Source: Pictodentalium vernedei | Lineage: Eukaryota; Mollusca; Scaphopoda; Dentaliida; Dentaliidae | Length of the DNA: 64,000 bases | Assembly: GCA_031216915.1 (NCBI GenBank) | Contig: CM062297.1 | Span: forward strand, 178,054,356-178,118,355 | Direction of reading: 5' to 3' | In this document: piece after piece, positions 36,975 through 47,750 of the stretch | How the letters are laid out: every line of letters begins with the position of its first letter | How positions within the stretch are numbered: position 1 is the first letter of the stretch | Notes under the pieces: generated by a model | What the model was told of the DNA's origin: nothing | The model's database searches: none | The model's input: only the letters and a program-made list of their open reading frames with translations | Made by a program: the position numbers and the translations under genes

Positions 36975-39157
36975 AGCTCAACTTTGGCGAAGCCAAATTT
37001 GAGGTATTGTCATGGTCCGTCTGTCTGTCCGTCGCGCCGTGCCGTCAACATGGCTCGGGCTACAGACTGTATTTTTTAACCAATCTTTACGAAACTTGTT
37101 GGGTACCAGAACTTCCACATGAAAGTGCTGATTTGAATAATTTTTTGTGTGAATGTTTAGTACCATGGGATGCATCTGATATATAAATGCGAATGTCTAT
37201 ATCTATATCTCTCTCTATCTCTCTTTCTTTGTTCCGGGTGAACCCTCCTTTCTCGACCGATCGATCTCAAATTTTGTACATGGGGGTAATTCGTCCCTGC
37301 GAGTAACATGGGATGGGTGCTGTGCCGTTGTGGGGTGACCTTGACCTTGAAATTGATGACCTCGACATTTTATTTCGAAAACGGCTGGGCTGATCGGGCT
37401 AAACTTTCATATATGTGGGTATATTGACCCATCGATCATTTTGACTTTAGCGGGGTGACCTTGACCTTGAAAGTGGGGAGCTTGACCTTTTATTTCGGAA
37501 ATGGCTGGGCCTATCGGGCTAAAATTTCATATGTGCAGGTATATTGATCCATCGATCCTTTTGACTCTATCGGGGTACCCGTGCGGGATGACCTTGACCT
37601 TGAAATTGGTGACCTTGACCTAATTCGAAAACGGCTTGGCCGATTGGGCTGAAATTTCATATGTGCGGGTATATTGACCCATCAGTCATTTTGATTGACC
37701 CATCGATCATTTTGACTTTATTGGGGTGACCTTGACCTTGAAATTTGTGACCTTGACCTATTTCGAAAACGGCTGATATAACCATCTTCTCCCATGCAAC
37801 GACGGGTAACACCCACTAGTCACATATAATACAGGTTTTTTTCTTGTGCATAAATAATGCCAATTGGACTAACTTTGATCTATGTAGTGTTACTTTCAGC
37901 TCTGTAACTGCAAATGCCAATACGGCTCGGGTTAGAGACCGTATTTATGAACTGATCTTTTCGAAACTTCTTGAGTACCTTTGTTATCACCATGGGACGA
38001 GAACTAGTGGTTTTGGGTGCGGTCCAAAATTCAAGATGGCCACCAGCAGTTTTTTTTGTAATTTAGTTAGTGCAATCAGTTTTTTGTACAGAACTTCTGT
38101 ATGAAAGTTCTGATTTGAATAAATTTTTGTATGAATGTTTAGTAACATGGAATTCATCACATATAATAGTTTTTTTTCTCGAGCAGAAATTATGCAAATT
38201 AGATGAACTTGGATTATTTAGTGCTACTTATACACAGTAAGTGCATGTGTCAATACGGCTCAGACTAGAGGCTGTATTTATGAACCGATCTTCACAAAAC
38301 TTCTTGGGTACCTTTGTTATCACCTTGGGATGAGAACGAGTGTTTCTGGGTGCGGTCCAAAATTCAAGATGGCTGCCAGTGGCCATTTCGAACTGAAACT
38401 AGGTCCAATCAGTTTTTTGTACACAACTTCTATATGGCTCAGACTAGAGGCCGTATTTATGAACCGATCTTTACGAAAGTTTTTGGGTACCTTTGTTATC
38501 ACCGTGGGGCGAGAACGAGTGTTTTTGGGTGTGGTCCAAAATTCAAGATGGCCACCAGAAGTCATTTTGTACCAAAATTATTGCAATCAGTTTTTTGTAC
38601 AGAACTTCTGTATGAAAGTTCTGATTTGAATAAATTTTTGTATGAATATTTAGTAACATGGAATACATCACATATAACACAGGTTTTTTTCTCATGCAGA
38701 AATTATGCAAATTAGATGAACTTTTGATTTGTTCAGTGCAGCTTATACACAGTAAGTGCACATGTCAATACGGCTCGGGCTAGAGTTTGTATTTATGAAC
38801 TGATCTTCACGAAACTTCTTGGGGTACCTTTGTTATCACCTTGTGACAGGAATGAGTGTTTTTGGGTGCCTTTGTTATCACTGTGCTATGAGAACAAATA
38901 TTTTTGGGTTCAGTCAGACCCACTCGGGGACTCGAAGATTTCTTTTCTAGTTTAGCATCTGTCACCCCCACCTTTACAATACTTTACTTATATATTTGTT
39001 ACAGGCTACAGTCAGCATTTATGTACAGACCGTTACAATACTTAACATGTACCTTTGTTATCAGGTCATTACCTAGATGTTTGTCATTGCTGTGTCACAT
39101 ACTATACGCGTACATGTCTAAAACAAGTTGAGCTACACTGTCATTGACATTTTCATT
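36975..39157 (+). mobile_element. F2 Helentron-like element (copy c)
   Basis: The 5' end is AGCTCAACTTTGGCGAAGCC, then GTCCGTCTGTCTGTCCGTCG. Core units carry ATACGGCTCGGGCTAGAG, AAATTCAAGATGGC and CAGTTTTTTGTACAGAACTT, related to copy d at 50 kb. The 3' end is CAAGTTGAGCTACACTGTCA and TTTTCATT. A Helitron lies inside. F1-f follows with no spacer. Confidence 0.75.
37175..37819 (+). mobile_element. Canonical non-autonomous Helitron, 645 bp
   Basis: It begins TCTGATATATAAATGC and ends CGACGGGTAACACCCACTAG with a short hairpin (GGGT/ACCC) just before CTAG. The left flank GGGATGCA and right flank TCACATATAATACAGG rejoin to match the F2 units GGGATACATCACATATAATA elsewhere, so insertion was exactly between A and T without duplication. 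Inside are a CT-rich microsatellite and four units of about 130 bp with GGGGTGACCTTGACCTTGAA. No Rep/helicase was found. Confidence 0.85.
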
Positions 39158-42100
39158 GCTCACCTGACAGAAAGTCAGGGGTAGCTTAAGTAATCACTTT
39201 TGCTGTCATACATCCGTTGTCCATCCAGCGTAAACTTTACATTATCGACTTCTCATAAACCACAATGTCAAATGGAACCAAATTTGATGTGCATGTTCCT
39301 TATCATATGTCAATTCAAGTTTGTTCAAATAAAGTTGCCATGCCCACAGGGGGCTTCACTAGGGGCATTACACTAATAGCACACATAAATTGTTTTCCAA
39401 ATTTAAAAAAAATATTCTTTTCAAGAACAATCAAATTAGATCGAGTCTATCAATTCAGAGCTCTCCCGTTCGGTTTGAACCTGGCTCCTTGGGCCTTTAC
39501 CCGACTGATGTCACATGTGCTTGCTTTCCACCGTACTCAGTCGGCTGTGACTTCGTCAGCCTACCTGGACGACATCCTCCAACGGCACCACGGTGCTGCT
39601 GTTCTGGAGTTAGATGTCCGGCAGTTTCTTTGCCTGCTAGCGTCGCTGGGTTTCAGAGTCAATCGCGAGAAGTCGGATCTCCTTCTTTCTCAGCGATTCC
39701 GTCATTTGGGGATGGATTTTCAACACTCTTCACAATGTAGTGTCGGCCCCCCATACTCAGGCGACGATTCTTTCCGCCTTGACTCGGAACCTGCCTCAAT
39801 CTTCCTCTGTCTCGGCCAGGACTTTCCTTCGGATGCTGGGCCTTTGCGGTTCGGTGACAGATCTCATTCCGCTCGGTCGCTTGTTTGTCCGACCTCTCCA
39901 ACACTTCCTGTTGGATCATTGGCGTCCAAATGTAGATCCGCTGGACCTGGAACTCACTATTCCTCTGCTTTGTCACCTCCACCCTTGGGCCGATATTCCC
40001 TGGCTGACACAGGGTGTTCTGTTGGATCTTCCTTTGGCCGATCACATCCTTACTGCGGATGCCAGCGATTGGGGCTGGGGTGCGACATTGGATCCTCTCG
40101 GTCTGTCTACTCACGGCAAGTGGGACAGCGAGCAGGTGGGCCTTCATATCAACCAGAAGGAGCTCCTTGCTCTTCTGTTGAGTTTTAGGCTTTGGATCCC
40201 TCATCTGTCGGACCATATTGTCCTACTTCTTTCGGACAATTCGACAGTAGTGGCCTACATACGGAATCAAGGAGGCGCACATTCGATTCCCTTGTATCGG
40301 CTGTCTCAGGATCTTCTTCTGTTGGCGCGGGATGTGAACGCTCGGGTGTCCATTCGACACATTCCCGGGCGTCTCAACGTCCTAGCAGACTCCCTGTCCC
40401 GACGTGACAGTGTCCTTCCAACCGAATGGATGCTACATCGGTCGGTGTTTCAGGCGATTTGCGAGCAGTGGGGCCGTCCTCAGGTTGACCTTTTCGCTAC
40501 TCGCTGGAATCATCAGGTAGAGACCTTTGTCTCCCCTTGTCCAGATCCTCTGGCATTTGCAGTAGACGCTCTGTCTCTGGACTGGACAGGTTGGATCGGC
40601 TATACCTTTCCTCCTGCACCGATTCTTCCTTTAGCGAAGATTCGTGCTTGCAGTTGCAGGATCATTCTGATCGCACCCCTGTCTCCACAGAGACAGATCA
40701 ATCTGCTGCGGCCTCTGTTGGCCGATCGATTTGTCTACCTCTACGTCGCGATCTTCTTTCCCAGGAAGTATCACAACAACCTGGCGAGCCTGTCCCTTCA
40801 CGCCTGTCTTTTATCAGGTCCAGTCTCCGACGTAGAGGTTTTTCGAGACGATCAGTGGAGTGCATTTTTCTGCATCGCGGCGACATTCCACTGACATGAC
40901 TTATGCTGCGAAGTGGAAGGTTTTCTGCCGCTGGTGTGCAGATCACAATGTGAATTACCGTGATCCGTCAGTCGCTCAAATTGCGGATTTTCTGGTATAT
41001 CTTTTTGACTCCAAGGGCCTCCAGCCTATTACGATTAAGGGCTATCGGTCTATGCTGTCTGATACTTTCTCTTATGTGGGAAAGCGGTGCATCGGTCTTA
41101 ATCTTTTTCTCTCCAAACTCATTCGGCACTTTTCTTTGAAGAGGCCTCGGGTTTTGCGTCTTACACCCAAGTGGAACTTGGCATGGGTGTTGCACTGTTT
41201 GGAGGGGGTGCCATTCGAGCCTTTATCTGAGACCGATATGCGTTTTCTCACCTATAAGACAGCTTTCCTTCTAGCGTTTGCTTCTGCTCGACGAGTCAGT
41301 GAGCTTCATATGTTGATTCTGCTTTCTTCAGAAATGAGGCTAACAGTGTCACCTTCACTACTGATTGCTCTTTTCTGGCTAAGAATCAACTTCCTGATTC
41401 GGTACCTCCTCCAATCTGCATTCGGGCTCTCCCCTCTGTCGATGGTCGGAGACCTCTTCTTTGTCCTGTTCGTGCGTTCAAGACTTACATTAATCGCACT
41501 CAGTTCATTAGGAGGGGTCGGAAGAGATTCTTTCTGTCTCTCATTCCTAAGAGGCAGTCTATCTCTTCCCATTCTATTTCCAGGTGGATCTGTCTTGCAA
41601 TCAAGCTAGCTTATTCCCGCTTGTCTGCTTCAGATCTTGTTTCGAACCGGTTTAATGCTCATGAGGTTCGTGCCATTTCTACATCCTGGGCGTTCTCCAA
41701 TTCTGTTTCGCTCCGGGATGTTTTGAGTGCGGCTTACTGGAGGAATGCTTCTACCTTCTCCTCCTTTTATCTCCGCCACCTACAGCAGCAGTCTGAGGAC
41801 CTTTATTCTTTAGGCCCTCTCGTTGCTGCTCAGGCTGTTGTGCACCCTCCTTAAAATAGTTATCGAGGTTGTGCTTCCCTCAGCCTTGTTCTTTTCAGGT
41901 GCCTTCTCTCTATCTTCATTACAGGTTTTTGCTATTGTTCTCTGCCCTCCTTGCTCTTGTTGGTATTGGTTATGTGATTCATCTCCTCCTATTGTTTATT
42001 CAGCCAATTGTAAACAATTTTGAGTAGGTTGAAAAGAAATTAAAATTTTTTAGTAGATTTTGTTTCTTAACATACCTACCACAATTGTTTACCGGAGGCC

Positions 42101-42823
42101 CACCCTCCTTGGGGATATCTTTGATATTGATGCCTCCCCGCTAAATCACAAACTTCTCGTTGGCGGAAATACGGAATTGACGTCACGGTTGTTGAGCATG
42201 CGCTCGGTAAACGCAAGAGGTGTGCAGAGAGAGTACCTGTAATTTCGAGCGCTGGTCTCGCTCGACCCTTTTTTCGATCTTTTTCGTGCTTTTGCACTCT
42301 ATTACTTTTCCAACTTGTTTGGAAAAGTTCTGTAAAAGCTTGAGTTAGTTCCGAAGTAGGCCTTGCACTTACGTTACAGCCAATTGTAAACAATTGTGGT
42401 AGGTATGTTAAGAAACAAAATTTACTAAAAAATTTTAATATTTGTTTTAATTGAGCCCCTATTTCTATTGGAGCCCAAATTTTAACATTGAGCAAGGTGA
42501 AGACATTTCTTTAAAAACCTTCTTCAGATCCACCAGTCAGAATTCTTTCATATTTGGTATACAACATCTCAGGGGGGATCAGATTCAGTTTGTTCAATTT
42601 GAGTCCCTGGCTTAATATTTGGGCTCTCTAGGGGATGGGGGGGGGGAGGCAGATTAAATTCACGTTGGTCAAATCCATTCCTTAGTGTTTTTCCATAAAA
42701 TTTTCGTTTCATGACTTCATTCCTTTGTAGTGTTCATGAACCATGTCTAACTAATGCGACCCCAGATATTTCTTTGAACCACTTTGTCAGGTGAGCGATT
42801 AAGGCCCTCTGGGGCCTCTTGTT
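39158..42823 (+). mobile_element. F1 Helentron-like element (copy f), split by DIRS B
   Basis: It begins GCTCACCTGACAGAAAGTCA directly after the F2-c terminus. It resumes after DIRS B with TTGGAGCCCAAATTTTAAC and ends with GTCAGGTGAGCG, the hairpin AGGCCCTCTGGGGCCT and CTTGTT. The next F1 starts at the following base. Confidence 0.7.
39430..42440 (+). mobile_element. DIRS retrotransposon fossil B, a different, GC-richer family
   Basis: Parts: end of the reverse transcriptase at about 39.44-39.7 kb (PFGLNLAPWAFTR, YLDDI), RNase H at about 39.99-40.41 kb (LTADASDWGWGATL, LLLSDNSTVVAYIRNQGG, HIPGRLNVLADSLSR), recombinase at about 40.9-41.85 kb (YAAKWKVFCRWC, HEVRAISTSW), complementary region at about 42.01-42.11 kb (AATTGTAAACAATT) and right repeat to about 42,440. 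The left part, including gag, is missing. It is broken but has long readable stretches, so it is less decayed than A or D. It inserted into F1-f. Confidence 0.85.
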
Positions 42824-44342
42824 AGCTCACTTGACTGAAAGTCAAGCGAGCTATAGTGATCACTCTCCATCCGTCGCCCGTGAACATGGTGTTTGCATCT
42901 TCTCCTCCAAAACCGCTAAACCGATTCAAGTGAAATTTGATTTGATTGTTTGTTATGACATTGCATTTTGATTTTGTTCAAATCAAGTTGCTTTGCCCCT
43001 CAGTAGGGCCAGGCCCTAAAAGTGTGCTTAAATCTTAAAAAATCTTATCATGAACCAGAAGTAGCAGAGACTTGATATTTGGTGTAGCTTCCTTTTGAAG
43101 TGTAGACTCAGATTTGTTCAAGGAGCTATATTCGGCGTCGTTATTGGAGGGGTAAAAATTTTCAGCCCGCCCAAACTTTCTGTTTTCCAAACCAAGAGGC
43201 TAATTTGAACCAAATTTGATATGAGGGCTTAGTGGGTCATAAGTTCTTAATTTATGCCCCCCAAAAGTTTCCTGTCGCCTCATGGGGACCGCAGGAGCTA
43301 AAAATAGAAAACTGTTTAAAATGCCCATATCTCCAAAACTACATGGCACTGAGAATTCCTATTTGGTGTGAAGTTTCATTAGGACCAACAGAATTGAATG
43401 GTCCAAACAAATTACTATCGGTTTTATCATAGGGTACTTTTTCGGGACATTGAAAAAGTGCTGAGTCAGCATTTTTTAACACTGTGGGCAATGGGAAAAA
43501 CACTACTCTTCTCCCAAACCACTGCTCCAAAAGCTTTCCAATTTCACATATATCATATTTGGAAGATTGTTTCGCATGTTTATTGAAATCAAATCCCTGG
43601 GTCCATATTTGGGCTCTCTATGGAAGCCCAAATGTTTAAATTAGTGCAGTATGAGGAATATTCTTTAAAAATCTTCTTCAGATCCACCATTCAGAATCTG
43701 TTGATATTTGGTATACAGCATCCTTCGGGGGTGAGATTCAAGTTTGTTCAATCCAAGTCCCTGGGTTCATATTCGGAGCCTGAATTATAACTTAGTTCAA
43801 AATGAGGAATTTTCTTTAAAAATCTTCTTCCTCAGATCCAGCAGTTGGAATGTTTTGATATTTGATATGCAGAATCTTAGGAGGGGGGGGGGGGGGGGGT
43901 GGGGGGGGTGGGGGGGTGGTGAGATTCAAGTTTGTTCAAGCCAAGTCCTTGGGTTGATATTTGGGCTCCCTGTGGGGGCCCGAATTATAACTTAGTTCAG
44001 TATGAGGAATATTCTTCAAAAATTTTCTTCTTCACATCCACCAGTTAGAATCTTTTGATATTTGGTATGCATTATCCTTAGGGAGGTTAGATAATTTTGT
44101 AAAAGCCAAGTCCCTGGGTTCATATTTGGGCTCCCTGTTGGAGCCCAAATTATTACTTTGTTCAATTTGAAAAATATTCTTTAAACATCTTTTGTTTTTA
44201 GATCCACTGGTCAGAATCTTTGGATATTTGGTATAAGCTTTTCTTAGGATGGGCAGATGCAACTTGTTGAAATCAATTCCCTGGGTTGATATTTAGGCTA
44301 CCATGTCAGGTGACGCCCTCAGGCCCCCTGGGGCCTCTTGTT
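42824..44342 (+). mobile_element. F1 Helentron-like element (copy g)
   Basis: The 5' end AGCTCACTTGACTGAAAGTC folds to AAGCGAGCT. The 3' end is GTCAGGTGACGCC, the hairpin AGGCCCCCTGGGGCCT and CTTGTT. A G-rich expansion lies at 43,878-43,919. It starts directly at the end of F1-f. Confidence 0.75.
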
Positions 44343-44485
44343 CACACTTTTACTTTATAAATTGCAGCTATTATGGGCAGTGGAATGGGTATATTAATGG
44401 AGATATGTGTGAAAAACGAAACGTATATATTTTCAGTAAAAGTACAGAAGAAAAACCGTTGCATCGGTATTTTCAAACGTATACA
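44343..44485 (+). repeat. 140-bp block shared with 63,439-63,578
   Basis: CACTTTTACTTTATAAATTG, GGTATATTAATGGAGATATG and GTGAAAAACGAAA occur at both sites. In each case the block directly follows an F1 3' end inside a hAT shell. No protein was recognised in any frame. Confidence 0.7.
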
Positions 44486-45405
44486 TAGAAATTATTGACA
44501 GTGGGCAGCAGATGCATAGACATTGCATTTAAGTGAAGTATGTGGTCACTGTGGTAGTTCGATTCTTGTTTTATTTCAGTCAGAAACCACATGCTTTCGA
44601 TATCATGCCGAATGGGGAGATTTTTATCATTGGTCATTTCAAGGAAAGTTTATTTAATATGCAAATACGATTATACTAGGGAGCCCCCAAAAGTTAAAAG
44701 TATAATTTGAATACACTAACCTCTTTAAACTGAATTTGAATTTCCTCAATAATCAATCATAGTTAATACATTTTAAAATAGAGTATATACGAACTAGATA
44801 AGCCTGTCATTATATTTAAAAACAAAATGACAAAATATCCGCCAATGAACAGGGATTTGGGGGCACTTTGAATGAAACGTGCTGTCAAAAAGGGAACATT
44901 TTTGCATTCCCCCAATAAGCAAGTGCATATACTTTCGAAAAGCCTTCTGAAGCCTCCATTTGATAGCACATTTCAAGGCTCCATTTGATAGCACCCCTCC
45001 CTCCCCCCTCCAAATTGCTTGTCTGCTGAGAGAGCGATGGCAAATTACCAGAACTGCAGAATGGACACTCAGACCTTGTAAAACTTGGAATACATTTCTC
45101 ATCAAGTTATCCTCAGTTGAAGTGATTATAATTTACCGAAAAATTATTCCCCCCTCCATTTGTAACTGTTTTGAGGCTGTAACAACGACCAAGCCGCCAA
45201 AACATCGCTTCAATGAAGAAATAAAATGCTTGCATTAGTTCAGATAGCTTATCCTGTAACAGCATTGATGTTTTTTGCTTGTTTCTTTTCAATCGTTTTG
45301 ACTCAACTTGAGTTAGTATATGTTATATGTGGTGACTGTTAACCGGTTTACGGAAATCATCTGTGACCTATTAATAACCTGTCAACCGGATCCATTTCAG
45401 CCCTA

Positions 45406-46320
45406 CCGTCGATCAGTGGTCATTCATTTAAACATTTTTCAGCACACCCTTCATTTCCTGAAAATGTTATATAGCTGGTCAATAGGGGCCCCCACAGAGG
45501 AGGGGTCAATGAATACAAAAATGGTGTTAAAACGATTAAGTCATGAAAACTTTTCTCTTTTCTAAGATTAAGAAGCACAATCTTTTGATATTTGGTAATA
45601 GTCTCAATATGAATATGTTAATTTGTTCAATCCATTCTTCTTAGTTGTTTTTCCATGGGCCCAATGAGGTTTGAAGTTTAAAACGTGACTCATAGAGGTT
45701 GTTACATTTTGGGCTCCCAGCAAAGTTTAATAGCTTTTACGAAGCCGAAAAATGAATAAATTTTTGCGATAGTTTGTGAATAGAGAAGATGGTTTCCTGA
45801 AAAGTGGATATGGCTGGATCAACTTTGGACACAGGGAGAGAAGGTTAATCCTTCAAAACCTAATTCTGACTAAGATCCCATTTCACTCAAGGCTGTCACG
45901 ACTATCAATTTTCATAGTCGACTAATCGCCAGCATTAGTCAATGGTTCGTCGATTAATAGCCGTTTCCCATGAATTCAGCAATCTCCAATATACCTACAA
46001 AATAAATTGAACAACTAACGATGTTTGAATGTGTACCTTTCTGCATCAATATAAAATAGAAATGCGAAGATCTCTATGGCATACTCCAATTGAATTGAAG
46101 AATTTAAACAGAACATTTGTGCAAATGTTTCTTTTCTGTAACTAATATTCAGAAATTTTGAATATAAAACCCCCCTCCATTCCAACAGAAGTTACAACTT
46201 AGTACTACAAGTGAAGTTACCGTTGTGGGTCTTGTGACAGTTTTCTTACTTTTCGCGGTTCCAATTATTATTCCAAAGGGGATTGTTCGAGTGTACAAGA
46301 CCGAAGATTCTATTTACTCT
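45406..46320. other. Intronic DNA with one possible hAT end
   Basis: At about 45,890 AAGGCTGTCACGACTATC followed by TCGACTAATCG and CGATTAATAGCCG looks like the start of another hAT MITE, but I find no matching right end. The rest is unassigned. Confidence 0.35.
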
Positions 46321-46324
46321 GCTG

Positions 46325-46606
46325 CAACTACAGTGTGTCCTGGTGAAAGGCACTTTACCCCCGTTGCCTGTGCGTGGGTGCACAGTTGCGTTGTGTACTG
46401 AGACATACTGCATGTTGATGGTGCACTTGTCTTCGACCAATGCTCACCTGGCTTGTGTGGAGTTAGTATTTGCGGGAGCCTGACTGTTGCACGGTGGTTC
46501 TCTCTGGGTACTCCAGCTTCCTCCTCCCGTAAAACTGTCTGAGACAGGGGGAGAGGGGGGGGGGCATCCCTGGCTGTCGAAAAGTGCTGTTAAACCCCAG
46601 TAAATA
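46325..46606 (+). mobile_element. SINE, tail type B, partial
   Basis: GTGTCCTGGTGAAAGGCACTT, TTGTGTACTGAGACATACTG and CTTCGACCAATGCTCACC follow the SINE body. The tail GTGCTGTTAAACCCCAGTAA matches that of the copy at 30,160. A G run interrupts it at about 46,555. Head and target duplication were not identified. Confidence 0.7.
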
Positions 46607-46621
46607 AATCAGCAACCAAAA

Positions 46622-46660
46622 TAGGCAGCCAAGACTTTTCTAGAAAAAAAACTGCAAAGC
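46622..46660. repeat. Fragment of the piggyBac-type MITE hairpin
   Basis: GGCAGCCAAGACTTTTCTAG followed by AAAAAAAACTGCAAAGC matches one arm of the central hairpin of the MITE at 46,909. A partial second copy. Confidence 0.5.
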
Positions 46661-46728
46661 CTAAAGATGTGGACTGTCATTAAAAATATCCAGATCTTCA
46701 AGCCTTTAAATATTATTTTTCCAAATTT

Positions 46729-46839
46729 TTCAAAACATTTCAACAAAACCATATCATGTGACCTCCCCATTGGAACGAGCTTGACAAGCTCGTTCCAATA
46801 AAGGGTCAAATGATGTGATTTTGTTGAAATATTTTGAAA
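46729..46839. repeat. Imperfect palindrome, arms about 50 bp
   Basis: ATTGGAACGAGCTTG meets ACAAGCTCGTTCCAAT at the centre. Further out, TTTCAACAAAACCA and ATCATGTGACC pair with GGGTCAAATGATGTGATTTTG and TTGAAA. It is a fold-back type repeat without other features. Confidence 0.65.
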
Positions 46840-46908
46840 GATAAAAAATTTTTCATCTGCTCAATTTGGACATTTTTGTTCGTAGGTGTGCCCAACTCGT
46901 TAGGTTAA

Positions 46909-47146
46909 CCCTTAGGTGCCAGGGGATTTTTATACATTTTTGCCATACTCTGAAAGTCTACCTCCAGTAGCTTTGTAGTTGTTTCTAGTCAAGTCTTGGC
47001 TGCCTGCAGATGCAGCCAAGACTTGCCTGGAAACAACTGACAAGGTACTTAAAAAATAAGTTTTGAGTTTACCCAAACAATGCATGTTGGGGCACCTGTT
47101 CCTCTGCATTAAAAAGTTATCAAAGTCGGAATTAGGCCCTTAAGGG
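46909..47146. mobile_element. piggyBac-type MITE, 238 bp
   Basis: TTAA at both flanks (46,905 and 47,147) with inverted ends CCCTTAGGTGCC and GGCCCTTAAGGG. The centre is a hairpin (AAGTCTTGGCTGCCTGCAGA paired with TGCAGCCAAGACTT, extended by GTTGTTTCTAG and CCTGGAAACAAC). TTAA duplication plus CCC-initial ends is the piggyBac signature. Confidence 0.75.
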
Positions 47147-47302
47147 TTAAGGCTTAAATTGTGGAAAATGGGTTTAAATATTCTGAATAACCACCAGGCA
47201 GAATCCTTTGATAATTGGTATTATGACGCTGATATTAATATCAGGTGAGCATCCTCAGGCATCTCTGGGCCTATTTTATTTTCTGTAATTTTTGTTTTTC
47301 AG

Positions 47303-47417
47303 CAAAGAAGTTACTACATATTAAAAAACTGCCGAAGAATGTAACGGAGAAAGAAGTGTTTGGTCTTTCCCCTGATATTATTGATGTGAAATTGTTCAAG
47401 CATGCAGCAATTGGCCC
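47303..47417 (+). CDS. Host gene exon: first half of an RRM RNA-binding domain
   Basis: A 115-bp exon between TTTGTTTTTCAG and the strong donor GTAAGT. With one base carried over it reads AKKLLHIKKLPKNVTEKEVF and continues with GLSPDIIDVKLFKHAAIG. This matches the start of an RRM: beta1 with an RNP2-like LLHIKKLP, helix 1 beginning VTEKEV, then beta2 DVKLFKH. It ends two bases into a codon (phase 2). Together with the lysine-rich exons upstream the layout is basic tail then RRM, as in nucleolin-like proteins. RRM proteins are numerous, so I give no gene symbol. The second half of the domain (beta3 with RNP1, helix 2, beta4) is not found intact in the window. Confidence 0.75.
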
Positions 47418-47727
47418 GTAAGTTTAACTTTATCAAATTTATTTGTTTATCAAGAAGAGGAATTTTCTACCTTCTTTTTTCAGATCAGAATCTGGGAAAA
47501 CATTTTCCAGATAAACTGTACTTTTTAAATTCAAGAAATCAAGAGATCATTAACCTATCACCCCAGAATTTGTTAACAGAGATGGAAAGCATTTCAGGTT
47601 ATTCTGTTAAAATTCTGGTAGAAATCCATAACTGACCACTTCTGGGACAATATCGTTATTCTTGTATGCACAAATGGTGTAGGTTAAACTCTGAAATCAA
47701 AGGTACAATATTAAATTTGTTTTGCAG

Positions 47728-47750
47728 GCCTGGAAATAAAGAGTTTTATC
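47728..47750 (+). CDS. Host gene exon, start only, meeting an F1 element
   Basis: After the acceptor TTTGTTTTGCAG the sequence completes the split codon and reads PPGNKEFY, which suits the loop before beta3 of an RRM. It then enters the F1-h element (AGCTCACCTGACTG) with no splice donor. Reading on gives a stop within three codons. The exon may be interrupted by F1-h, so the allele would encode a shortened protein, or this may be a decoy acceptor with the true next exon outside the window. After F1-h I do not find text that resumes an RRM. Confidence 0.4.

Larger units (their letters stand above)
35934..45405. mobile_element. hAT-type element 3, with many insertions
   Basis: The left end TAGGGCTGAAATGG and right end CCATTTCAGCCCTA are perfect 14-bp inverted repeats. 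The flanking 8-mers CTGTTGAT and CCGTCGAT differ at two positions, consistent with an aged 8-bp duplication. Its own DNA is about 35,934-36,330, 36,747-36,970 and 44,343-45,405. The rest is a SINE, F2-c with a Helitron, and F1-f with DIRS B, then F1-g. Without these it would be about 1.7 kb. No transposase was recognised. Confidence 0.65.

Noticed and set aside
39740-40894. A host gene of 384 codons
   Set aside because: The frame carries retroelement RNase H motifs (DASDWGWGATL, SDNSTVVAYIRNQGG) and lies between reverse transcriptase and recombinase regions, so it belongs to DIRS fossil B.
45890-46000. A complete fourth hAT element
   Set aside because: The left end looks right (AAGGCTGTCACGAC, GACTAATCG), but no inverted partner or 8-bp duplication was found.
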